Assembly (NCBI GenBank): GCA_929200335.1
Contig: CAKMZG010000072.1
Coordinates: 1 to 11,668, forward strand
DNA: 11,668 nt
DNA from: an uncultured Alphaproteobacteria bacterium
GTDB lineage: Bacteria; Pseudomonadota; Alphaproteobacteria; Rhizobiales; Rhizobiaceae
Direction: 5' to 3'
A model generated the notes under the pieces. It was given only the letters and a program-made list of their open reading frames with translations, made no database searches and was not told where the DNA came from. The position numbers and the translations under genes are program-made. Of this stretch, positions 1 through 6,265 are shown one piece after another. Each line of letters starts with the position of its first letter. Position 1 is the stretch's first letter.

Positions 1-599
1 ATAACGGCTATGGTGCAACTGAAGCAACTTCTATCATAACAATATTACCTCATGTTTCTAAAGATAGTGGCAATAATGTTGGGAAGGTTGTTGCTTGTGG
101 TGAGATCAAAATAGTTGATGATAAAGGCTGCGAAGTAAAAAAAGGCAAGCCCGGTGAACTTTGGATAAAAGGTCCAATGGTAACCCCAGGGTATTGGAAT
201 AATAATAAGGATAATAAAGATTTTTTTGAGGACGGTTATTGGAAATCTGGTGATATCGGTTATTGCAATGAAGATGGCTATCATTATGTATTAGATCGTA
301 AAAGCCATTTAATTAAACGTGGAGATCATCAAATTTTTAGCGTTAAGATTGAAAGTCTGCTCAAAGAAATTGATGGTATTATGGAAGCTGCTCTAGTCCC
401 TTACTCTTGTAAAGAAATGGGTCAGCGCACTAATGTGATTGTCTATAAAGGTCAAAATAAAATTACCAAAAAACAAATTACAGAATATTTAAGCAACGAG
501 CTAGAAGATTATCAAATGCCAGATAAAATTACATTTTCAAGAAAACGTCTGCCACGCAATGGTAATGGTAAAATTTTAAAATCTGAACTTACAAAATAA
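1..599 (+). CDS. Adenylate-forming enzyme (AMP-dependent acyl-CoA synthetase/ligase family), C-terminal part, 5' end cut by window
   Basis: Reading from base 3 gives 198 open residues to the TAA at 597-599; the N-terminal part lies outside the window. The fragment starts at the family's A5 motif (GYGATEA, residues 2-8), followed by GKPGELWIKG, the A7 motif (SGDIGYCNEDGYHY), the hinge/A8 region (DRKSHLIKRGDHQIFSVKIE) and the A10 motif (NGNGKILK), whose lysine (fragment residue 190) is the catalytic Lys. These enzymes activate a carboxylic acid with ATP and transfer the acyl group to CoA or a carrier protein. A8 is divergent: the usual Gly-Gly-Glu and Pro-x-Glu-Ile-Glu positions read GDH and SVKIE. 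The protein ends right after A10 with no carrier domain, so it is stand-alone. Base composition looks more AT-rich than in the other genes. The substrate cannot be told, because the pocket residues are upstream. The start at 177 would cut off the A5 motif and is not the true start. Confidence 0.88.
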   Translation, partial: NGYGATEATSIITILPHVSKDSGNNVGKVVACGEIKIVDDKGCEVKKGKPGELWIKGPMVTPGYWNNNKDNKDFFEDGYWKSGDIGYCNEDGYHYVLDRKSHLIKRGDHQIFSVKIESLLKEIDGIMEAALVPYSCKEMGQRTNVIVYKGQNKITKKQITEYLSNELEDYQMPDKITFSRKRLPRNGNGKILKSELTK

Positions 600-813
600 T
601 TTTGAGTGGATATGAAAATATAAGCTTCTAGAGCGTGTAGCATTTAGGTGAATTTACTTAAACACTTCACGCTTTAGAGTTATTCACGTATCTATAAATT
701 TATAAATGCGCCCTATCCTTTTGTTGCTACATGTCATTATTCCCAAAATCAAACCCATTTTTTGGTGACATGCTATAACGCATCAACCTAAAATCATCCA
801 GTGGCATGATGGA
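600..813. other. Non-coding gap between convergent genes, with several inverted repeats
   Basis: The gap lies downstream of both flanking genes. It contains an 11-bp imperfect dyad (627-637 with 668-678, one G-T pair), a 7-bp inverted pair TGTAGCA/TGCTACA (636-642, 725-731), a 12-bp AT palindrome (693-704), and a hairpin of CATGTCA/TGACATG (730-736, 766-772) continued inward by CCAAAA/TTTTGG (743-748, 760-765) after a 6-nt bulge. None is followed by a clear T-run on either strand, so I do not call a canonical terminator. No gene with a credible start is visible. Confidence 0.5.
627..678. repeat. Imperfect palindrome with CTAGAGC-type ends, possible interspersed intergenic element
   Basis: The left arm at 627-637 pairs with 668-678 over 11 bp including one G-T pair, around a 30-nt loop that itself holds the near-palindrome GTGAATTTAC. 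From general knowledge, many Rhizobiales intergenic regions carry short imperfect palindromes with TCTAGAGC-like ends; assigning this copy to such a family is inference. Only one copy is seen in this window. Confidence 0.3.
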
Positions 814-1818
814 TTAATAATTTTTATTAGTTTTCATCAGCAATAAAAGAATAAAGATAGCTCCAATAGATGTGGTGATAATTCCGATGGGTAATTCTTG
901 CGGAGCTAAAATTACTCGCGCAAGAATATCACTTGCCAATAGTAAAACTGCACCAATAAAGGCAGAGGTTAAAATTAATCCCCCATGCAATGGACCAATA
1001 AGCATGCGGGCTAAATGCGGTACCATAAGGCCAATGAAACCTATAACACCAGTAATGGACACAAATGTTGCTGTTGCAAATGCACAAATCAAAAAAGTAG
1101 AATTACGTAATTGATCTACATTTACCCCTAAAGTGCGAGCCGTATCTTCACCAGCCATGAGCGCATCAAGTGAACGTCGCTGGTAGCATGCAAAAGTTAA
1201 TACGGCAAAAAGTCCAACGCTTGCAATAGGCAGCAGATCCCAACGGGCAAGGCCTAACCCGCCTAATGTCCAAAATAAAACAGAATGAGCGGCTCTTTGG
1301 TCTCCCGCAAAGACAAGATAATTACTCAATGCTAAAAACAGAAACGAAATAGAAAGCCCTGCTAAGATTAGCCGTGCTGATCCTTGATGACCAAGACGAG
1401 ATACCAGCATTAATACAATGACAGAGGCTATCATACCACCTGCAAATGCAGCGAGTGGTAAAGTCCAAATTCCGAGCAAATCGCCAGTTATAGTTATAAC
1501 AAATATGGCACCTGCTGCCGCACCCGAAGATAATCCAAATAAGAATGGATCAGCCAAATCATTACGTGTAACGGTTTGCAATAACACACCTACACAGCCC
1601 AAACCCGAACCAACTACAATGGCTATTAGGGCGCGGGGTAATCTCAAATCAATCACAATATTAGATATCGGCGAAGATTGCTCTTCCATCCTTATTCTTG
1701 AAAAAATTGCGTCCAACACTTGCAAGAATGGTAAATCTGTTGAACCTTTTGAGATGGCTAAAATGGTTAAACTAATTAACAATATAGGCGCTAGTAATAG
1801 AAGAGCTGCTTTATGCAT
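814..1818 (-). CDS. FecCD-family ABC transporter permease (iron siderophore/haem/B12 type)
   Basis: This 334-residue polytopic inner-membrane protein has the usual FecCD/BtuC length. A first membrane segment (about residues 3-24) is followed by the family block DLRLPRALIAIVVGSGL...LLQTVTRNDLADP (about 57-92; the common RNPLADP appears here as RNDLADP), repeated hydrophobic helices, and the cytoplasmic-loop signature VIGFIGLMVPHLAR near residue 260, where the ATPase docks. It would form a homodimeric channel for a metal chelate delivered by the binding protein. It is the last gene of a three-gene minus-strand operon; its ATG lies only 5 bp after the binding-protein stop and lacks a strong ribosome binding site, so translational coupling is likely. 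The ligand (ferric siderophore, haem or cobalamin) cannot be decided from the permease. Confidence 0.93.
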   Translation of the reverse strand: MHKAALLLLAPILLISLTILAISKGSTDLPFLQVLDAIFSRIRMEEQSSPISNIVIDLRLPRALIAIVVGSGLGCVGVLLQTVTRNDLADPFLFGLSSGAAAGAIFVITITGDLLGIWTLPLAAFAGGMIASVIVLMLVSRLGHQGSARLILAGLSISFLFLALSNYLVFAGDQRAAHSVLFWTLGGLGLARWDLLPIASVGLFAVLTFACYQRRSLDALMAGEDTARTLGVNVDQLRNSTFLICAFATATFVSITGVIGFIGLMVPHLARMLIGPLHGGLILTSAFIGAVLLLASDILARVILAPQELPIGIITTSIGAIFILLLLMKTNKNY

Positions 1819-1823
1819 TTGTT

Positions 1824-2771
1824 TTAAAAAGCATCCTTATGCATTGCTCGTGCTAATTTATCAATAGCTACGATATTAGCGGGACCAGGTGTTAAATCTT
1901 CATAACGAAATGAAATAAAATTACTGTTCTTCACGGCAATTGTATTCTTCATAACTGGATGTTCTTGCAAAAATTTAAATAAATCTTTTGCGCCACCACC
2001 AGTTTGATAATCCAATAAGATTAAAAATTCAGGATCAGCAGCAGCAACCGCCTCCCATGTAGATTTTCCCCAGCTGATGTCCATAGAATTTGTAACACTC
2101 ACACCGCCTGCTGCTTCGATCATTGCATTAGAAATAGCATATTTACCAATGGTAAATGGAGCATCTTTACCAGAATCATATAAGAAAACTCGTATTTTTT
2201 CTTTGTTTGCCACTCGCCCTTTGATGGCCTCAACTTTTGCCTTCCAAAGTTCAACCAATGTTTCAGATACTTTAGTGCGTCTGAAAATACTACCAAGTCG
2301 TAAAACATCATTATAAAGTAAATCTAATGACGCTGGCTCTTCTTGTTTAACTTGATGAGAACAACTCTCAGATAAAATTAGTGTTTTAATACCATGTGGC
2401 GCTAATGTATCAGGGGTAACATCACCACCAGGTTTCATACCATAATACCAGCCAGCAAAAAATAAATCAGGTTCGACGGCAAGAAGATTTTCAATGCTAG
2501 GATATTTTGGGGCAAGCTCTACAATATCGCCGCGCCTCTCATCAAAATCTGCACTGGTTTTATACCATCCTGAGATGCCTGTTAAACCTACAATATAATT
2601 TTGAAGCCCAAGAGTAAAGGCCATATCAGCCATATTTATATCATGAACAACCATACGAGTTGGCGTTTTTTCAAAAGTCAGTGTTTCACCACAGTTATCA
2701 ATTGTTACGGGTGATGCAATTGTTTTTGTTGTCATCAGAATAAGCGATAATGCGCAAATTAAATACTTCAT
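1824..2771 (-). CDS. Periplasmic metal-chelate-binding protein of ABC importer (FecB/FepB/BtuF-like, class III)
   Basis: This 315-residue protein has an N-terminal signal peptide: Lys2, a hydrophobic core at about residues 4-14 and probable cleavage near Ala19. No lipobox is obvious, so it should be soluble in the periplasm. The mature protein opens with PVTIDNCGETLTFEKTPTRMVV, typical of the Peripla_BP_2 fold, followed by LGLQNYIVGLTG and the block SIENLLAVEPDLFFAG that precedes the long linking helix. Cys27 and Cys137 (SESCSH) are placed so that they could form a disulfide, as suggested for some relatives. It captures the ligand and hands it to the permease. It is the middle gene of the operon, 17 bp after the ATPase; AAGGA lies about 11 nt before the ATG. 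Ligand identity is open: no cobalamin riboswitch or TonB receptor is seen nearby. Confidence 0.9.
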   Translation of the reverse strand: MKYLICALSLILMTTKTIASPVTIDNCGETLTFEKTPTRMVVHDINMADMAFTLGLQNYIVGLTGISGWYKTSADFDERRGDIVELAPKYPSIENLLAVEPDLFFAGWYYGMKPGGDVTPDTLAPHGIKTLILSESCSHQVKQEEPASLDLLYNDVLRLGSIFRRTKVSETLVELWKAKVEAIKGRVANKEKIRVFLYDSGKDAPFTIGKYAISNAMIEAAGGVSVTNSMDISWGKSTWEAVAAADPEFLILLDYQTGGGAKDLFKFLQEHPVMKNTIAVKNSNFISFRYEDLTPGPANIVAIDKLARAMHKDAF

Positions 2772-2788
2772 GCAAAATATTTTCCTTT

Positions 2789-3598
2789 TTAATTTAAAAC
2801 TTCAGGTTTTGTAATTTTTATATCCAAAGTCGGAATAAAGCGTTTTTCTGTTGGATGCTCTAAACGATGCATATCCACATTAAACACATTTCTAATCATA
2901 TGAGAGGACAGCACCTCTTCTGGGTGACCATAGCTCATCAATTGCCCTTCCTTGATGATAGCAACATGAGTTGCAAATGCTTCAATCAATGCCAAATCAT
3001 GCAGCGATGCAATGACTGTAATACCAAGGCCAGAAATCAGACTTAATAAATCACCTCGGGCTTGAGGGTCAAGATGATTAGTTGGTTCATCAAGGATAAG
3101 CAAATCGGGTCTTTGACAAATTGCTCTTGCAACTTTCATGCGTTGTTTTTCACCGCCTGATAGTTGGGCGATTATATTATGTTGCATATTAACCAAGCCT
3201 GCAACCTCTATTGCTTGATTAATTAATTCCTGCTCAGCATTTTTTGATAAAGCGCCTCGATGAGGTAAGCGCCCTAACTCAATATATTGACGCACGCTTA
3301 AACGAATATCTGGGTCATCATTTTGTCCCACATAGGCAATTTTCCTTGCCCGCTCTGCCATGCCAATTTCTTTGTAATCAATATCGCCAAGTAATATTTG
3401 GCCTGAACTTGGCTCATTTAAACCAGCTATCATCTTAATTAGCGTTGTTTTACCAGCGCCATTGGGCCCTGCCATCACCAAAATTTCACCCATATGGACA
3501 TGGAAATCAATATCAGAAACCAACACCTTGCTTGCCGAAATTTGATAACTCAGTCCTTTAACACTTAAAGCAACGGGTTTATTAGTGAGATGGCTCAT
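2789..3598 (-). CDS. ABC transporter ATP-binding protein (FecE/FepC/BtuD-like)
   Basis: This 269-residue cytoplasmic ATPase is full length for the family. Walker A is GPNGAGKTT (44-52), the Q-loop Gln is about 92 (YVGQND), the ABC signature is LSGGEKQ (146-152), Walker B is LLILDEP (166-172) followed by the D-loop NHLD, and the H-loop His is about 200 (ASLHD). All catalytic elements are intact. It powers the FecCD permease encoded downstream and is the first gene of the operon ATPase, binding protein, permease. A promoter-like element and an operator dyad sit just upstream. AGAAGG lies 11 nt before the ATG, slightly further than ideal. Companion genes and sequence point to metal-chelate uptake rather than another ABC class. 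Confidence 0.94.
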   Translation of the reverse strand: MSHLTNKPVALSVKGLSYQISASKVLVSDIDFHVHMGEILVMAGPNGAGKTTLIKMIAGLNEPSSGQILLGDIDYKEIGMAERARKIAYVGQNDDPDIRLSVRQYIELGRLPHRGALSKNAEQELINQAIEVAGLVNMQHNIIAQLSGGEKQRMKVARAICQRPDLLILDEPTNHLDPQARGDLLSLISGLGITVIASLHDLALIEAFATHVAIIKEGQLMSYGHPEEVLSSHMIRNVFNVDMHRLEHPTEKRFIPTLDIKITKPEVLN

Positions 3599-3637
3599 TG
3601 AGCGGAAAACCTTCTACCTACTATTTATTGTTTATAG

Positions 3638-3666
3638 TACATAGCGCTGATGTAAATTACAGTCAA
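3638..3666 (-). promoter_or_regulatory. Candidate promoter of the metal-chelate ABC operon
   Basis: On the minus strand TTGACT (3666-3661) is followed after exactly 17 nt by TATGTA (3643-3638), leaving a leader of about 30 nt before the ATPase ATG. The match to a -35/-10 pair is good. It lies between the LysR stop and the ATPase start, so the transporter need not depend on the LysR transcript. Confidence 0.5.
3648..3665. promoter_or_regulatory. Candidate operator dyad inside the ABC operon promoter
   Basis: TGATGTAAATTACAGTCA contains the perfect 5-1-5 palindrome TGTAAATTACA (3651-3661), extended by TGA on one side and, after one extra base, TCA on the other. It fills the spacer and touches the -35 box, so a bound protein would block RNA polymerase. 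I cannot name the regulator; the site does not clearly match the classical Fur, Irr or RirA consensus I know. Confidence 0.4.
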
Positions 3667-3682
3667 ACGTAATTATAATTAG

Positions 3683-4594
3683 TCAGTCCGCTATACGTTT
3701 AGTATGATATCTTGGCATGAATAATGACCTATCTGTTTGCGCCATTTCATTTAAAAATTGCGCAACAGCTGCTACCCTACGGGTGTTTTTCATACTTTCA
3801 TGCCAAACCGTCCAAAAAGTACGCTCAATTTGGTTCTCAGGGAAAAGTCTAATGAGATCTGGATAGTCCTGCGCCATAAAATCATGCAATATACCAATCC
3901 CAGCACCTGATTGAACAGCCATTAATTGTCCGATAGAGCTGGAGATTTCAATGTTCGAGCGCCAGTTTTCTAAAATCTCAGTGTTATAATTCAATTCTTG
4001 AGTAAAAATCATATCTTCCACATAACCAATGAGCCTATGATTATGTAAGTCTTGAATATTCACTAGCGGTGGGGCAGATTTAAGATAAGCTTTTGATGCA
4101 TAAAGCGCTAGAGAATACTCACTCAATTTACGAACCCTTAATCTGCCCTTTTCTGGGCGTTCTACCATAATAGCAATATCTGCCTCGCGCTGAGACAAAG
4201 AAAAACTGCGTAGCATTGGCACTAATTGGATGTGTAGATCAGGAAAGCGCTCAGACAATAAATGCAGTCTCTTAGATAAATAAGAAATGCCAAGCCCATC
4301 TGTACTACCAATACGAATGGTGCCTGATACATCATCCTCCGCACCTTTTAACTTGGTTGTGGCTGTTGCAAATTCTTGTTCAATCTTAATAGCAATTTCC
4401 AGCATGGCGCGACCATCTTTGGTTAATTCACAACCGCCAATGCTACGCTCAAAGAGCGTTGTATTTAAAGCCTCCTCTAGTGAAGATATCCGCCTGCTCA
4501 ATTTTGCTTGAGATACGCCTAGACGATTTGCAGCGCCTAACATCTGCCCAGCACGTGCCACGGCTAAAAAATATTTAGTGTCGTCCCAATTCAT
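3683..4594 (-). CDS. LysR-family transcriptional regulator
   Basis: The chosen ATG at 4594 gives 303 residues beginning MNWDDTKYFLAVARAGQMLGAANRLGVSQAKLSRRISSLE, the standard N-terminal winged helix-turn-helix of LysR regulators (about residues 1-60), with the typical LFER after it. The remainder (about 88-300) is the two-lobed effector-binding domain. A TTG start 33 nt upstream (4627) would add 11 residues, but the ATG start is preceded by AGAG and fits the family's normal N-terminus. The gene is divergent from mmsA with a 94-bp AT-rich gap, the classical arrangement for a LysR protein that represses itself and activates its neighbour. mmsA is therefore the probable target (inference); the effector may be a semialdehyde, amino acid or acyl intermediate. 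Confidence 0.93.
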   Translation of the reverse strand: MNWDDTKYFLAVARAGQMLGAANRLGVSQAKLSRRISSLEEALNTTLFERSIGGCELTKDGRAMLEIAIKIEQEFATATTKLKGAEDDVSGTIRIGSTDGLGISYLSKRLHLLSERFPDLHIQLVPMLRSFSLSQREADIAIMVERPEKGRLRVRKLSEYSLALYASKAYLKSAPPLVNIQDLHNHRLIGYVEDMIFTQELNYNTEILENWRSNIEISSSIGQLMAVQSGAGIGILHDFMAQDYPDLIRLFPENQIERTFWTVWHESMKNTRRVAAVAQFLNEMAQTDRSLFMPRYHTKRIAD

Positions 4595-4618
4595 CTTTAT
4601 CTCTATTTTTGCATAATT

Positions 4619-4643
4619 ATTTATCAATAATATATATATAAAT
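4619..4643. promoter_or_regulatory. Candidate LysR binding dyad and mmsA promoter region
   Basis: ATTTAT (4619-4624) and ATAAAT (4638-4643) form an inverted repeat with 13 nt between the arms and include T-N11-A spacings as in LysR boxes. TATAAA at 4637-4642 could be the mmsA -10 box; 17 bp upstream is only a poor -35 (TAATTA), as expected for an activator-dependent promoter. The region is an AT tract, so such matches arise easily by chance. Confidence 0.3.
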
Positions 4644-4688
4644 GAATAAAAGAAAGCAGTATTTTCTTGACAAACAAAGGAGATAACT

Positions 4689-6191
4689 ATGACAGAAATT
4701 GCGCATTATATTAATGGACAACAAGTGGCCAGCACATCTGGCCGCAATCAAGAAGTATTTAACCCAGCAACTGGCTCATCAGAGAAGACTGTAGCGCTTG
4801 CTTCAGTTGAAGAAGTAAATGCTGGTGTTGCTGCGGCAAAAGCTGCATGGCCAGCATGGTCAAAGACCCCTGCTCTACGTCGCGCTCGTATTTTAGATAA
4901 ATTTAAGAACATTTTATGGGAGCGTGCTGATCAATTGGCTGAGGCAATTTCTGCTGAACATGGCAAAACCCATGATGATGCGGTGGGTGAAGTAACCCGA
5001 GGCTTAGAGGTTGTGGAATTTGCAACTTCTGCACCATCTTTCCTAAAGGGTGAGTTTTCTGAGAATGTGGGCTCTGGCGTTGATAGCCACATGATCCGCC
5101 AATCCCTTGGTGTCGTTGCTGGCATTACTCCTTTTAACTTTCCTGCTATGGTTCCTATGTGGATGTTCCCAATTGCTTTGGCTTGTGGCAATACATTTGT
5201 GTTAAAACCAAGTGAGCGCGATCCATCAACATCAATTTTGATTGCTGAATGGCTGACAGAAGCTGGTCTACCAGAAGGTGTATTTAATGTTATCCAAGGG
5301 GATAAAGTTGCTGTTGATGCCTTGCTTGAGCACCCTGATGTAAAAGCTGTTAGCTTTGTGGGTTCTACCCCTATTGCTCAATACATCCACCAAACAGGCA
5401 TAGCAAATGGCAAGCGTGTTCAAGCTTTAGGTGGAGCTAAAAATCATATGGTCATTATGCCAGATGCTGATTTAGATATGGCAGCTAGTGCTTTGATGGG
5501 CGCTGCATTTGGTTCTGCTGGCGAGCGCTGTATGGCTATCTCTGTTGCAGTTCCTGTAACTGATGCGGTTGCTGATGCATTAATCGATAAGCTTGTACCA
5601 CAAATTGAGGCTTTAAAAATTGGTCCATCAACGGATAAAACTTCAGAGCTAGGCCCTGTTGTGACAGCTCAACACCGTGATAAAATTAAAGGCTATATTG
5701 ATGGCGGCGAGGCTGCTGGCGCTAAAGTTGTGGTTGATGGTCGCAACTTCAAGCAAGATAAACAAGGCTATGAGAATGGCTATTTCTTAGGCGGCACTTT
5801 ACTTGATAATGTAACTGAAGATATGACTTGCTATAAAGAAGAAATTTTTGGGCCTGTGCTTTCTATGGTGCGTAAAAATTCATACCAAGAGGCTGTTGAT
5901 CTTATCCATGGCCATGAATACGCCAATGGAACAGCCGTTTTCACCCGCGATGGCGATGTGGCACGTAACTTCAGCCAAGATATTGAAGTAGGCATGGTTG
6001 GTATCAATGTGCCAATTCCTGTACCAATGGCATTCCATAGCTTTGGTGGCTGGAAGGCTTCTATCTTTGGTGATCATCACATGCATGGCATGGAAGGTGT
6101 GCGTTTTTATACTCGTATTAAAACAACAACAACACGCTGGCCAAGTGGCGCGCGCGTTGATCCAGAATTTAAAATGCCTACTTTAGGTTAA
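4689..6191 (+). CDS. mmsA: CoA-acylating methylmalonate-semialdehyde dehydrogenase
   Basis: This 500-residue protein is the usual length for MmsA/IolA. It oxidises methylmalonate semialdehyde (or malonate semialdehyde) with NAD+ and CoA to propionyl-CoA (or acetyl-CoA) and CO2, in valine, beta-alanine or inositol breakdown. Family marks are TPFNFPAMVPMWMFPIALACGNTFVLKPSE, the cofactor-site block FVGSTPIAQYI, the segment QALGGAKNHMVIMPDAD (245-261), where MMSDH enzymes lack the general-base Glu of other aldehyde dehydrogenases, and the nucleophile Cys281 in GSAGERCMAIS. The C-terminus has the typical GGWKASIFGDHHMHGMEGVRFYTRIKTTTTRWP. A strong AAAGGAG lies 6 nt before the ATG. The gene is divergent from a LysR gene and ends in a hairpin terminator. 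No inositol or valine genes flank it, so the physiological substrate is open; the adjacent FAD oxidase leaves amine or amino-acid catabolism possible. Confidence 0.95.
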   Translation: MTEIAHYINGQQVASTSGRNQEVFNPATGSSEKTVALASVEEVNAGVAAAKAAWPAWSKTPALRRARILDKFKNILWERADQLAEAISAEHGKTHDDAVGEVTRGLEVVEFATSAPSFLKGEFSENVGSGVDSHMIRQSLGVVAGITPFNFPAMVPMWMFPIALACGNTFVLKPSERDPSTSILIAEWLTEAGLPEGVFNVIQGDKVAVDALLEHPDVKAVSFVGSTPIAQYIHQTGIANGKRVQALGGAKNHMVIMPDADLDMAASALMGAAFGSAGERCMAISVAVPVTDAVADALIDKLVPQIEALKIGPSTDKTSELGPVVTAQHRDKIKGYIDGGEAAGAKVVVDGRNFKQDKQGYENGYFLGGTLLDNVTEDMTCYKEEIFGPVLSMVRKNSYQEAVDLIHGHEYANGTAVFTRDGDVARNFSQDIEVGMVGINVPIPVPMAFHSFGGWKASIFGDHHMHGMEGVRFYTRIKTTTTRWPSGARVDPEFKMPTLG

Positions 6192-6210
6192 TCAAAAAAT
6201 AGCATATAAG
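6182..6210 (+). promoter_or_regulatory. Weak candidate promoter for the FAD oxidase gene, overlapping the mmsA end
   Basis: TTTAGG (6182-6187) and TATAAG (6205-6210) are 17 nt apart. Transcription would start near 6217, inside the left arm of the following terminator, so the new RNA could not fold the full terminator stem. The -35 match is poor; spacing and position are the only support. Confidence 0.25.
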
Positions 6211-6211
6211 T

Positions 6212-6245
6212 AAAAGGCCGGTTCATAAATTTGAGCCGGCCTTTT
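6212..6245 (+). terminator. Rho-independent terminator after mmsA
   Basis: A 14-bp stem with one G-U pair (6212-6225 with 6232-6245) has GC-rich core GGCCGG/CCGGCC and a 6-nt loop. It is bounded by AAAA on the left and TTTT on the right, then CTTTG. It lies 20 nt after the mmsA stop and ends 20 nt before the next start codon. The A/T symmetry would also let it act on the opposite strand. Confidence 0.85.
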
Positions 6246-6265
6246 CTTTGCTGGAGTGTTGATAA

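Noticed and set aside
730..772. Intrinsic terminator for the ABC operon or the ligase gene
   Set aside because: The hairpin is AT-rich with a 6-nt bulge and neither strand has a T-run after it.
731..778. 15-codon ORF (MSLFPKSNPFFGDML) in the gap after the ligase
   Set aside because: It has no ribosome binding site and coincides with the hairpin at 730-772; its length is well within chance.
1824..3598. Assignment of the importer specifically to vitamin B12, haem or a named siderophore
   Set aside because: No cobalamin riboswitch, TonB receptor, haem-handling gene or diagnostic ligand residues could be identified, so only the superfamily is claimed.
4595..4627. TTG start adding 11 residues to the LysR regulator
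   Set aside because: The ATG at 4594 gives the typical LysR N-terminus and has AGAG upstream; the TTG has no recognisable ribosome site.
4667..4672. Perfect TTGACA upstream of mmsA as a -35 box
   Set aside because: It is only 16 nt before the ATG, so a -10 box would fall inside the coding region, where no TATAAT-like sequence exists.
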